Shown here: positions 31,601-42,713 of the stretch, in pieces
Layout of the letters: the number at the start of each line of letters is the position of its first letter
Numbering within the stretch: position 1 is the stretch's first letter
Assembly (NCBI GenBank): GCA_001599815.1
Contig: BCIA01000001.1
Span: 3,476,934 to 3,540,933 of the forward strand
Origin: Furcasterigmium furcatum
Lineage: Eukaryota; Ascomycota; Sordariomycetes; Glomerellales; Plectosphaerellaceae
Direction: 5' to 3'
DNA: 64,000 bases
The notes under the pieces: generated by a model
The model's input: the letters and a program-made list of their open reading frames with translations, nothing else
What the model was told of the DNA's origin: nothing
The model's database searches: none
Translations under genes and position numbers: made by a program

Positions 31601-34600
31601 AATCGAAGATGAAGCTACCAGAGACATCGCATCCAATGACACCGAGGACCCCCCAACTGTCTCAACTGAGACAGCTCAGGAGAATGAATTGAAACCTGTG
31701 ACAGTTGACGATGACTCTGCCTCTGCCGCTGTCGAAGAGGCCGAACCATCAGCGGCGAAGCCGGGTGACGAGACCAAAGCGGACGAGGAGGCCCCTTTGC
31801 CGATCCAGCCCGACACTCTTGACTCCCAGCTCACGCTGGTCGAGGCAGTCGCTTCACCAACCGACGCCAAAGGCGTCGAACAGCTCATCCTGTCCCCTCC
31901 GCCCAGCGAGTCTGGGTCTAGCACCCCGGACGAGGAGTCTTTTTTAGGGGTACGGGGGACACCAGGCGGTGGCGGCTCGGTCGACGAAGCAAGCCTTGTA
32001 CCAGAGAAACGTCACGACACCGCAGAAGCGTCACCCTCAACTGGCGAGGGCGACCAGCAACTCCCGATTTCGGACGCAGTCCCTCTCCTGAACAATTCGG
32101 CAGACAACGAATCGATTGGGTCCCTCGCTGACAGCCAAGATGACCCCGCCCAGGTCGAGGATGACAATGGCGAGATGATCATGGCCCCAGCCGGAATTGT
32201 CAAGGATGAGGTGGAAGCCGAAGTGTCAGTCAAGGATGATGTTGTCGCGGAGCCCAAGGTGATGGCGGATGATGAAGCTCGCAGTCTTTCGCCAGACCCG
32301 GTGGCCTCTCCTGATGATGACCTCAAAGTTGCGGAGACAGAAGTGGCGGAGGCACCCGAGCCGCCACCCGTCGACGCACCTCCGACGGAGATGGAAGCAG
32401 TTCTTGAGGAGCCGGAAAGACAACAGTCTCCCGATGCATCAGCCAGCGAAGTCGATTCCCCGGCCGAGTCAAAGACCCTTGACAGCATTGTCGCGCAGAA
32501 GGCGACTCAGGCTCAGGTAGACACGAGGGACCTGCCCACATCTGCTGCTGATGCCGAAGACAATATCCCAGAGTCCCCCATGTCCAGCCCGCTCATTGAA
32601 TCCCCTTACGACCTTGACGAGCTGGTTGCCGAGGATTTCACCACCAAGCGCGCCCTCTCGCCTCTGCCAGAGGAAGAGGACGAGGAGCCGAAGGACGTCT
32701 CGGATTTTATGGACGACGCAACAACCCTCGTCGGCAGGTCAAAAGAGAAGGACGATGCCCCGAACCGAACTTTTCGTGGATACGTGGATGAACCTGAGTC
32801 CCAAGCGGAGGAGGAGAATGAAGAGGTCTCTATCAATTCCGCTCGCCAGCAGTCAACCCCCAGGCTTGAAGCGGCCACTTTTCAGCCCGATGAAGACACC
32901 GCTGTCTCCGCCAAAGCCACCAACACCACCTTCAATGCCGAGCAGCCCCATAACGGCGACCTTTGGGGCGCTGAGACGACCAGGGACGCCGGTGATGTTG
33001 CAGCAGAGCGAGACGAAATGGCTTCGGCCGGAGTGGGACTAGACAGTTCCATCGCGAGGGACAAGACCGCTGACAATGCCAGCGAGACGGAATCCGACTC
33101 TGAGTCCGAGTACGAACGAAACGCTACCCGGGTTCGCGAGGAGGAACTTTGGCTTCGAGAAACCTACATGCATCAGTCCTCGACTTCCTTCGCATCTGAC
33201 AACGAAGACGAGCCGGCAACAGATGAAATGGACATCCACCCAGCCCTCAGAGGTCAAAACAGAAAGTCGACGTATCGTGAGTCCTTCGTGACCGGTCTAC
33301 CCCTCGGGTCATATGACTGGAGCCGCGAACCATCCGAGGAACCCGAGCGTCGAGGCCATGGTCAGCTGTCATCTGAAGAAGGAGGTGCCGTTCTGGAGGC
33401 TCCGAATGCAGATACAAGGGACATCAACAGGTCGTGGACTCCCGAGGACACTCCTCCCCCAGCTGCATCACCCAGCCGTGCCTGGATGTCCGACGCGAAG
33501 CCTGGTAGTGGTACGCCGTCGGAAGCATGGGCTCGTCTTGGAGGTCAGGATGATGATCCCTACGAGGAGAGGTATGGCGGCCTGCCTTCGGCTCGACTCA
33601 CTGGTCCTGGGGCCACAACATCAACGGGCACTCCCTTTGGTCAATCTGGACGATCTGAGTACACATATGACTCGGATTCTGATGAGGCGAGTGACTGGGG
33701 AACACGGGAACAGGATCAGCACGAGGGGCACAGAACCTCAAATGGAAGCCAAGAGTCTCGGTTCGACGGCTACATCAAGGAACGAACCATCCGCATCGTT
33801 GACGATGAGGACGATGCGCCCAAGACTGCTGTCTTGACGCCTCGAGCATCACAGCCGACCCCAACACTGGCGCCGCAGTCTGCAAGACGCCATCCGGAGC
33901 CAAGCCCTCTTCAACTGAGACACGAGCCATCCTTCGATGTGCCCATTCCGCCCAAGTCGCCGCTTCGCAGCATGCCAGGCAACCACAGGGGCACCAGCCG
34001 CCCACAGACACCAACGAGGCAAGCCCCTGAGCCAGAGCCAGAGCTAGACCCTGAGCTCTTCATCCCCCGCGACGTTACCAACGTTCCATGGCACGTGCGC
34101 AACGACTCGGTCCCCATCTCCCTCCGGAGCCAGAGCACCCTATCATCCACGCCGTCATCCCCCATCCACTCAGCCCTCCACGCGGACAAGCATGAGCCCG
34201 TGATCCGGGACTCCTGGCCCCAAAGACCCCGCCACGACTCTGTCCTGACCGACCGTACCACCGCCTCAGACTACGACGCCTTCCGCTACGACGCCGCCTC
34301 GAAGGCCAACACGCCCTCCAGGCAGCGATGGTCCGCCAACCCCAGCACCTCCGCGGTCAACAACTCCCCGGGCAGCATCTTCCAGAAGATGCGCAACATC
34401 TTCGAGAACCAGGCCACCCCCGTCCAGCACCCCGCAGGCCACTCCCGCGCCAACGAGGCCGGGAGCCCGACCCGCACCCGCCCCGTCTCGGGCGTATGGG
34501 TCCCCGTGCGGCAGTCTCGGGCGTACTCGAACAACTCGGCCCAAGCGCCAGCGGGCGAGTGGGAGGGAGACTACGGCGACGGGCAGGGGCGGCGGGGCGG

Positions 34601-34682
34601 TTTCCTGAACGAGGCGCTGGACGAGATCGACGAGCGGAGCGCGCTGCTGCGCTCCGGCGGCGGCGGGCTGGAGGCGAATTGA
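28652..34682 (+). CDS. very large acidic, mostly disordered protein with N-terminal coiled coil
   Basis: Two exons, 28652-29107 and 29169-34682, giving 1,989 residues to the first stop. The intron (29108-29168: GTATGA, branch GACTGACG, CAACAG) is phase 0. Residues 1-155 form a heptad-like, highly charged coiled coil (runs such as KRKQEDEEIAEQRRKEDEE). Residues about 170-1400 are Glu/Asp/Ala/Pro/Ser-rich with almost no Cys or aromatic residues, so intrinsically disordered. The rest is Ser/Pro/Arg-richer with scattered candidate short motifs (DEIDERSALLRSG near the end). I do not recognise a family or function; a scaffold or nuclear/cytoskeletal role would be a guess. The frame remains open for 113 further codons after the TGA at 34680 (see separate entry). 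Long frames on the other strand are by-products of its biased codons. Confidence 0.85.
29269..29334 (+). repeat. 12-bp degenerate tandem repeat (ADAP/ADPP coding)
   Basis: Units of the form GCAGATGCTCCG/GCAGACCCTCCG repeat five to six times and encode ADAPADPPTDPPADAPADAP. A slippage-type expansion inside the disordered protein. Confidence 0.75.
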
Positions 34683-35024
34683 CCACGCTCGGGCGGGACG
34701 GGTGTCCGTTTCGGCAGGGCGAGGCCGCAGGAGGCCAAGGCTGATCCACCGTCGCGCGAGAGCGAGGCGAGGCTCGCGTGGCTGTTTGTCCAGGGGTGGA
34801 GGCAGCGATTGCAGCAGGCGGGGGATGTGGTTGAGAGGTGCCGCTGGGAGTGGCGGCTGGAGGATATCATGGAGGCGCAGGCTCGGAATGGGCGTCGCGG
34901 AGGGAGTTTTGGTTCTGCTATGGTCCTGGGGGATGCGAGGAGGCAGCCGGTCAAGGGGGCGTTGAAAAGGGGCAGTGGGGAGAGGAGGAAGAAAAGCGTG
35001 CATTGGGATCCGGCGTTGGTATGA
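34683..35024 (+). other. in-frame coding-like extension after the stop of the large acidic protein
   Basis: After TGA (34680-34682) the same frame stays open for 113 codons to a second TGA at 35022-35024. The product (segments ARLAWLFVQGWRQRLQQ, CRWEWRLEDIMEAQ, GALKRGSGERRKKSVHWDP) has amphipathic helix patterning, Trp-rich packing and strong G/C at third positions, unlike non-coding DNA nearby. No GT donor close before the stop allows a good intron that removes it. Explanations are a recent nonsense mutation (CGA to TGA would do it), stop-codon readthrough, or a base-call error. Confidence 0.6.
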
Positions 35025-35675
35025 TTGAGTTTGACGAAGCATTGTACGAGAAGGTGTTGTCCGAACGGTTATTTTCTGTCTGCTTGCATATTGGTTTTGA
35101 ATCAAGTTGAGCTGAGCATCTCGAAGATCACTGGAGGTTCCCGTGAGTGTCCAGCTAGCAGGCAGATCAAGCCCCAGACAATTGAGATAATTGCTCGAGT
35201 TAACCGGAGATATCGAGATGATTGCATGCCAGGCTTCCAATGAGGGGAGATGGGACCAATTGTCAATTCAAATCCTTGTTCGAAGTACTTCAGTACAAAG
35301 TAGTAGTCCGGCCAGCGATTTATATTGTTTAGTAGTACCGCGATTACTCGGGTCGGTTCTAATATTCGCCACTACGCCAGACCCCAGTGTCTACTCAGTA
35401 GCAATTCCCAACTCCATCTGCCGTGAAAATGATGTCTAACAATCTGACAGATCTGACAGATCCAAGAAAAAAAAGAAAAGAAATGCCAGGCGTTTGGTCT
35501 CAGAATCCGTGGCCTACCTCCGGTACACTGACACGGTCGTACGAACCGGTGTCGTCTTCCATACGGCAGCCCCAAAATCCGAGCCGTGCTGTTGAACGAT
35601 GCTTCCCCCCAGGTTCATGTAGTCCGGGGGTTATATCTATCGATGCTTGTTTCTATCCGCGTAAATCGGGAACTG
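35025..35675. other. convergent 3' spacer
   Basis: About 650 bp between the extension of the large acidic protein (plus) and the 3' end of the DUF2306 gene (minus). No gene seen; short A-rich runs (around 35460) suit 3' UTR signals. Confidence 0.5.
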
Positions 35676-36880
35676 TCACTTATTTTCGGTCGTGGGAAGA
35701 CAGCTGGCCGAGGTGTCGTCCATCAGGACATTTTCAGTCTGCTCCTTCGGGGACCACTTATCCGCATCACCCAGGCGATCTGATGTGAGACCAGCTGAGC
35801 CAGGGCGCCTCATGCCCGCCTTCAGCTGGCGCTGATACGAGACTTGTCGGAGTCGCTCGTGCTCGGCCGGGGTAAGACGCAGCTAACATGGATTAGCTTG
35901 TGAAGATGGCCGCATCAGACAGCAGAAGAACTCACGTAGATCTCAACTCCGACGGCGTGGATGGTCAGAGCGAGCCAGGCGGCAGGCCCGAACAACAAGC
36001 CCATGAGCGCGTGGACCTCGAGGCCGGAGGTCGCGCCGACAACCCTGGCCGTAACTGCCACCCACTTCCCCGGATGCTCTCCGGAGAAGTAGGAAGCACA
36101 TTCAGGATACATCTCCAGTGTGTCATTTTGGTTCTCGGCAAAATGAAAGGCCACCTCATCGCAAGGCCGAGCGGTTGCGTAGCCGGGCATGGCACCGAGG
36201 ATGGGGACGCCAGCGTACAAGATGAATCGGAGGGTAATGATGCTTGTGGCCTGTCCCGGGACGTGGTGATTAGCAACTGCTGGTCTCCCGTCGGGTTCAC
36301 AACTGAAGGCAAGAAGGGAACTAACATAGAACCAGGCTCTGAGCATCCAGGCACGGTGCTGTTCAAGCTGAAGTCTCTTGATGTTGATGTAGGCGAGCAG
36401 CATGGACCCCAAAAACGCTATGGTCGCGACTCCGACGCCCATCTGAAGGTCGACTCCACCGCCAAAAGAGTGGCGCGAGACAATCACAGCGCCGATAGAG
36501 CCAGGAATAGAGAGCAAAACGACGAGGTAGCCGTTCAACCGATGGACAAGGGTGAGCTTGTGGCGGATAACAGGGACGAACTGGAAGCACGCCAGGACGC
36601 TCGCAGGTATGATGCAGGCCAGATGCATTATGATGCCGACCCTCTGCAGGCTGAACTTCTCAGTGTAGAAGCACTCGCCGGGGAAGTGGCCGTCCTCTTT
36701 GGCGCAATAGCTACCGTAGTAGTTGATCTTGGGCGACTCGTAGAGGCTGAAAATCAACAATGCGAAGAAGAAGATGAAGAAAAGGACGAAGTTGTAGCCT
36801 TTGGCGAAACCGAGCGGGTTATACACCTTGCGCACGATGCGAACGAACCCGTTGGCGGGCGGTCGAGTGACTTTGACCAT
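35676..36880 (-). CDS. DUF2306-type multi-pass membrane protein
   Basis: Three exons (minus): 36880-36326, 36250-35936 and 35882-35676, giving 358 residues. The N-terminus has a membrane segment (YNFVLFFIFFFALLIFSLYES). A block of four or more segments follows with RHKLTLVHRLNGYLVVLLS and EQHRAWMLRAWFYATSIITLR, the His- and Arg-bearing signatures I associate with fungal DUF2306 proteins. A C-terminal soluble tail (TPAEHERLRQVSYQRQL) also fits that family. Its biochemical function is not established; conserved His residues suggest possible metal or heme binding, which is inference. Intron 36251-36325 (GTTAGT, branch TGCTAAT, GGACAG) is 75 bp with no in-frame stop, so retention would give a 25-residue insertion; the spliced form fits the family better. 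Intron 35883-35935 (GTGAGT, branch GCTAAT, GTTAG) replaces an apparent early stop. Confidence 0.82.
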
Positions 36881-37749
36881 GATGGGCGGTGGGAGTCGGG
36901 GACTCGGGAGGATTCAGAAGAAGAGGAAAGGGGTGTTTTCGAAGCCAAGACAAACAATGGGTTGGAGGTCGGAGATGCTGATGAAGTGAGTGAGTACGCC
37001 AAAGAAATGCAAACATGTTCAGTCTACTATATATCTAACTCTTCTTGTTGTTCTGTTCTCCTTGCTCTTCGTCCGTCGCCCTGCTGCCATGCCTCGCCAA
37101 GGCTCGCCACGCTGCGCTTCGACGACTCTTTTCTGTAAGGTTTGCGCTCGAGACTCAGATCCAGTCGAATCTGCGCCCCCAGCATGATGTGCACTCAGTA
37201 ACTGACTGTCCAATTGCATCAATGCCATACTCATCCAGCCCTACAAGGCACCAGGGTGCGTGGCTCTGCTGTCCGATGAAACGCCGTCGACAAAGACCTT
37301 TGGTGGCTGCCTTGACGTTGATCTCGGGGGGTTTCAGAATGGAGGGCGCAGAAACGAACTCTTTTGGGATAAGAGCCTTACCGAGTCCCTATTCATCGCG
37401 CGCGGTCCAATGAGACGGCCGGTACGACGGCTGCCAAGAACATGAGGAATAAGCATCCATGACGAGTCTCGTCGACTGAGCCCTGACGATACGAATTCAT
37501 GCGGCACACGTAACGAGGCAGTGCCATGATTGGCGATAGGACCTCCGGGCCTCCTCCGCGCTGCTCAGGCCTACTTATATCTTTCTCCGTGCCCGCCTCT
37601 GAAAGGGGACAATTGTGCGACTCTCGACTGACGACCTGAGTAGTAAATGCGCTCGGAGCAACATCGCCCAGGTCGCGGACAAGTCGATCGGCACCGGACA
37701 CGCACGCCACACACGTCGCCCTTCGCATTGTAGGTGTTACTTCGCCGCC
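36881..37749. promoter_or_regulatory. divergent spacer between DUF2306 gene and Zn2Cys6 regulator
   Basis: 869 bp containing both 5' regions. On the DUF2306 side a TATATA run occurs at 37028-37033, about 150 bp from its ATG. No gene is supported inside. Confidence 0.5.
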
Positions 37750-39541
37750 ATGGTGGGAGTCCCCGGACGATCCAAAGGCTGCGCTGAATGCCGCAAAAGA
37801 AAGAAGGGGGTATGTATGACCAGTCCGGACTCCCAGACCGGTGCACCCAGCTGACCGACCTAACAGTGTGACCTCAAGAAGCCGTCTTGCACCCGGTGTC
37901 TGAAGGCCCGCGTGCAGTGCTCTGGATATGACCGTGACAGAGCCTTCATCTTCGTCACGCCGAATGTCGCGGCGCCGACCAAGTCACTAATACGGCCAAG
38001 GCTGGAGACCATCACCGTCCAGACCTCGCTCACCCAGTCGGCGTTCCGTGACAAGTACCTAGGCCTCTTCTGGGACCTGTACCTCCACAAGGGAGGGCAT
38101 TCCCCCTCCAAAGAGCCCCGTGTCCGGCAGCATGTCGGGGCCTGGGTCTCCGCAGCCCGGGACCTCCACCAGGCCGACCCGGCCCTCCACAAGGCGCTGC
38201 TTTCCCTGAGCCTCAGCATCATCGGCCAGAAAGAGAAGAAGGGCTGGATGGTGGAGGAGGCCCTGAAGCTTCACTGCAACTCGCTGAACGACCTAACGAA
38301 AGGACTCGAGAGCCCCGAGAGGGCAAAATCCGAGCCATTGCTGCTTGCAGCCAGGGCTCTGGGCATGTACGAGGTGAGTTCGCCCCCTCATCCAATGCAA
38401 TGCTATTGCGGCGTACCTCGGCGGACAAATGCTAACCATGTCGGCGTAGCTACTGCATGGCAACGCAGAAGCAGTTGGAGCAGCCGTCACGCGAGGACGA
38501 AGTTGGCGCGGACACAACCAGGGCCTAATGAGCATGCTGCTCCAGAGAACGCCGGAAATGCATATCGACGGTCGAGCTCACGAGCTCTTCGTCGATGCAC
38601 GAATAGTATTGACGATCGATGCGGTTCTCTCTCGAAAGCGGACACAGTTCAGTGACATCAGGTGGAAGGCGATTCCATGGACAAAGCACAAGAAAACACC
38701 CAAAGATTTCTTGTACGATATCTTCAACGACATCGCAGGTGTCCTCGAGGATGCCGACGCCGCCGCATGGTGCCAGGATCCCACGCAAAAGGCCCAGCTG
38801 CAGCGGATGGTGATCCAAGGCTGCTGGAACGTAGAGAGCGATCTCACCTGGTGGTTCAACAGCTACGCGCCCCAGCAGCACATTGCCAACATCCTTTCAT
38901 GGGGCTTCGCCTCCCCGGCGCCCACGGACTTCCCCATCGCCCACATGATGTGCGGCTACTGGGCGGCCAACGTCCTCACCTACGCCACGCTTCGTCTGTC
39001 CGTGGCACCAGCGACGCTCGCTGACCTACCCGATCGAACAGATCCGCGGATATACTGCAAGAACATCCTCGACATGATCGAGATTTTCTTCCATCCCTCG
39101 GCCGGCGAGTTCTGGCTTCACAGCCTCGTCTTTCCCCTGGGGATAGCATACGTGTTTCTCCTGGCCACGGAGCCGGACTGGGCAGGGGCCCCGTCACCCG
39201 AGGCACAAAAGATGGACGGGTACCTGGGCAGGCGAGGCGAGCTGAGCAGGCTGAGAATGCGCCAGTTCATCAAGGGCATCCTCCTAGCCGCAACCCCTCA
39301 CGTGGCCGTGCATGGCGCCCACGAGGATCCTGATGCCGGGGACGACGGGCTCGAAGACCAATGCCGGGTCTGGTTTGGCATGCAGCCCAAGATCACCACA
39401 CCGAGCGGCGACGAGGAGGGGATGACCTTCAGTGAGATGTCGTCCATTCTTGAGTCGATGGGGTTCTCTGCGGATGATGAAATGCTGGTTCCGAACTCTG
39501 CCCCGACGACTGCGTTTTCGTTTCCCAGCATGATAGCGTAG
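37750..39541 (+). CDS. Zn2Cys6 transcription factor
   Basis: Three exons: 37750-37809, 37867-38373 and 38450-39541, giving 552 residues. Intron 37810-37866 (GTATGT, branch CTGAC, ACAG) interrupts the zinc cluster, a common place in fungal regulators. Intron 38374-38449 (GTGAGT, branch GCTAAC, GTAG) follows. Cysteines 11, 14, 21, 28, 31 and 38 form a complete C-x2-C-x6-C-x6-C-x2-C-x6-C cluster with RKRKKG between them. The rest is a helical region of the fungal-specific type II (DUF3468-like) kind, with FWDLYLHKGGH, LLHGNAEAVGAAVTRGRSW and a C-terminal IDxxIF/HPSAGEFWLHSLVFPLGIAY-like block. It should be a nuclear DNA-binding regulator; targets are unknown. It is convergent with RTG2 across 89 bp. 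Confidence 0.9.
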
Positions 39542-39630
39542 TAAATACCCAACTCAAATTTAGGTCGTAGTTCGTACACGTTACCTCGCCCATAGACATG
39601 CCCGGTGATGCGCGGCAATCTTCAGCCAGC

Positions 39631-41687
39631 TTACAAAATGCCCTCCTTGACCACCCGGACCTTGACCTTCATGCCCCACGGCTTGTCGTCGCCGCCCCCG
39701 GCCCAGTTTTTGCGCTTGCCCGCCTTCTTCACGACCTTGACCTTGTCCTGCAGTGCCTCCTTGAAGTGCGCCGGGTCGTCGGCCACCTTTTGCAGCGAGA
39801 TGGTCAGCACGATGCCCTTTTTAGCCCCCGACTTGCCCAGCGTGTCGGACCACTCCGCCGAGAAGAGCACCTTCGGCTTGGAGGGGTCGATCTTGCCGGC
39901 CGGGTACAGGCAGGTGATGACGAATGCGACGCGGCCGAGGTACTGCGCCCACCAGACGTCCTCGGGGGTGAGGATGCCGCGCAGGGCGTCGCGGAAGGCG
40001 GCCTCGCGCGGCGGCAGCTCGCCGCGGTACCGCGCCTGCAGCATGATGGCCAGCCTCGCGCGGTCCTGGTGGCTGACGCCGTGGATGGTGGACATGATGC
40101 CCGCGCTGGTCGAGTACAGCGCCGCGGAGGACGCCGTCTCCTTGGACATGAACATGTGGAAGTACATGACGTTGCAGAGCGAGTCGACGACGTGGTCGCC
40201 GAAGTCGGGGGGAAACCTGCGCGCGTCCCCCTCCGCCTTGGGGATGGAGCTCCCGAGCAGCGTCTGGAGGTGGCGCCGCGAGCCCGGCGCGAATTGCTGC
40301 GTTGCGACCTCGAGGGGCGCCTTGCGGCGGACGGACACGGGCAGCTGCTTAAAGAGGTAGCCCTCGCGGACGCCGCCCTGGCAGAAGTGCGCCTCGCGGA
40401 TGCCGTGCGGGATCGCCTCGGCAACGACACTGACGAGAAACGCCACCGCCGGCACCTGCGCGCGCCGGCGGTCGGACACCCTGAAGAGGTCCTTGGCGAC
40501 CCTGGCCACCTCCTTGAGCTTCTTCGTGTCCTCGAACTGCTCCCTGCCGACGGTGTAGCCATTGATCAAAGAGATGGGGTAGTGGTTGCCGTGCGTCTGG
40601 TTCAGGTGCAGCAGCAGGTAGCCCCAGCCCCTGAAGCCGCCGCCCGACAGGTAGATGCGGAAGCCGTCCTGGCGCTTGGCCTTCTCGATGAGCTCTTGGG
40701 GGATCCCGAGCTGGTCGTACGCCGAGCGGTAGTTGGCGACCATCTCCTTCCGGAACTCCTCGACCGCCTTGTGCGCCTCCTCCTTGCTCTTGTCCCTCTT
40801 GAGGTCCTCCAGCTTCTGCGTCAGCGCGGCGGCGCCGTACGGGAAGCTGAAACTGCCCCGCGGGCTGATTCGCACTACACATCCCTGGAGTCAGTAGATG
40901 TCATTTATGGAAGTGTTAGGAGCTAGATACTCATCATGTCCGAGGAGCAGAGACATGTCGCAGGACTCCAGAAACAGCCAGAATGGAGGGAAATGAACTC
41001 CGGGATAACGTACCGTTGCCCTCCTGGCTGATGATCCAGGTGATCTGCGTGCTGCCGCCGCCCAGGTCCATAACCAGGCCGTCCATGCCGAGGAAGCCGC
41101 TCGCCACGCCCAGCGCGCCCACGTGGCCCTCGTCCTCCTTCTTCAGCAGCTCGACGTCCAGGCCCGTCTCGGACTTGATCGCAGCCAGCAGGTCGGCCGA
41201 GTTCTTCGCGGCGCGGGTCGCCTCGGTGGCCACGATGTGTATCTGCTTCTTGGCCATGTCGAAGTCCTTGCAGACGACCAGGAACCGCCGCAGCAGCGAG
41301 CACACAGAGTCTATGACGCCCTGCGGCACCGGGATCTTCTCGCCCGTCTTGTCGTCGAACTGCGAGTCGTACAACGACAGCCCGGAGCGGTACTGCAGCA
41401 CCGTCGGCAGGATGCGCGCCAGCGGCGTCGAGAGGTCGGAGATGGAGAAGCGGATGCCGTTGCTGTTCAGTCAGCACGGGGCTCTGCAGTCGGTCGCGCC
41501 GCGCGAGTCCAATTCACCTTCCCATGTCCACCACGCCGATCAACTTGTCGCCGTGGCCGAGCCAGGGCGGCCACACGCCGGGGGCCGCGCTCACCGGCGC
41601 GCATTCGGCATCGCTCTCCTCGTCCGACGAGGTCGGCGTGAGCACGCCCCAGTCGTCGTCGCTGATGAATTCGTAGTCGGATGCCAT
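39631..41687 (-). CDS. RTG2: retrograde regulation protein 2-like, Ppx/GppA phosphatase fold
   Basis: Three exons (minus): 41687-41518, 41462-41014 and 40874-39631, giving 620 residues. The ASKHA nucleotide-binding signatures are present: phosphate 1 VVDMGSNGIRFSI (about 53-65), phosphate 2 DLGGGSTQ (189-196) and the adenosine-type LSGGGFRGWG (from 282). This order is that of exopolyphosphatase/GppA proteins and of yeast Rtg2, the cytosolic sensor that signals mitochondrial and glutamate status to nuclear genes. Fungal orthologs have the FSFPYGAAAL segment and a basic C-terminus, as here (KVKVVKKAGKRKNWAGGG). Intron 1 (41463-41517) is ordinary. Intron 2 (40875-41013) is 139 bp, longer than nearly all others here, and shares its sequence with an intron of the MFS gene at 58-60 kb. 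The ATG at 41687 is the first in frame. Confidence 0.9.
40875..41013 (-). repeat. introner-like element copy A (RTG2 intron 2)
   Basis: 139-bp intron, donor GTACGT, branch CTACTGACTC, acceptor GTGTAG. Its first 71 bases match copy B (59575-59711) at roughly 80-85% by eye, including GGAGTCCTGCGACATGT. The 3' third also aligns, up to TACTGACTC. Confidence 0.85.
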
Positions 41688-42713
41688 TGTATGTTGATGC
41701 GGGGAGGAAAAGAGAAGCAAGCTGGGACGGTCAAAAGCTACGTCATGATCTCAGCTGAGCTGAAAGGCAAAGTGAAACCTTACCACAGCTCATATCCGGG
41801 GCTCCGCGCCTGCCGTCCGGCCCCGGACCCACTTGCCCCGGACCCGGACGCGAGGCGGCGCCGCCGATGCGGGCCGCTGCACGATGGCCGAGGCCGTCTT
41901 GATGTTTAAATGAGAAGTGCTAGCACGTAGTAATGTCGTGCTATAGACGCAATCACCTGGCCGTATATTTTCGCCCTCGCGGGCCATTGACGCTCTTCGG
42001 CCGATCGCAACGCAACGGAGAAGGGAACACACCGGCTTCATCAGCCATCCGTCCGTGCAGGCGGCAAGACCTTCATTGATACCACAAGGATCCAGGCTGG
42101 TTCAAAGAAACGTCGAAGGGAATCCCTTCCCGGTACTTGTATGCAGAAGCACCACTCCAACACGGTGTTGGATATGCAGAACGCAGACTTGGCAGAGACC
42201 CACGAGGAAGCTGACGAGGCCAAAGGGCCGGGCACTCCTCGGAGGATCCGCCGAGGGGTGGAGATTCGTGAGGGCTGTGTTGGCGTTGCGGATGACCCAT
42301 CACGATACATATCCATGCGCGTTTCGGACGTTGTTGTCTTCGGGCCGATGAGAACAGCTGGCTCGCATTGAATGGTCTCCAGAAAGTGGCACCACTGGCA
42401 GGCATGAGGGTTGGATATCATGGCCGACCCAGCTTTATTGCCATTCGATTCTCGAGAACTGCTCAAGTTGATCTGGCGGTCCTTGTGATAAGCTCGAGTT
42501 CACCAGTGTGGCCGTCTCGATTGTCTAAAGCAAAGGGAGTAGGAAGGGTGATCATTTGTACTGCATGGTGGCAGTCGGTCCTGAAAGGCTCCCGTTTAAG
42601 TAGTCATGTAGATGTCATGATATTCCTACAATCTGAACGCTAGCTAGTAATACAGCATGATAAATCTCCCAAGGCTCTCTTCCAAGCCCCGGAGGTCCGA
42701 CTAGTCCAGGCTC
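41688..42713. other. intergenic, RTG2 promoter and sugar-transporter 3' flank
   Basis: About 1 kb with no supported gene. A GC-rich CCCCGGACCC-type direct repeat lies near 41820-41850 on the RTG2 promoter side. Confidence 0.5.

Noticed and set aside
34600..34730. Intron that would bypass the TGA at 34680
   Set aside because: The only nearby GT donor (GTTTCC) is poor, and its use would delete the DEIDERSALL segment that looks conserved in style. Kept only as a remote alternative.
39598..40926. 442-codon open frame on the plus strand
   Set aside because: It is the antisense of RTG2 exon 3. The product is a Val/Leu/Arg/Asp low-complexity chain typical of mirror frames.
40885..41013. Earlier acceptor (CTCCAG) for RTG2 intron 2
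   Set aside because: It puts exon 3 in the wrong frame. The next AG (GTGTAG, ending at 40875) gives EGNVRISPRGSF in frame.
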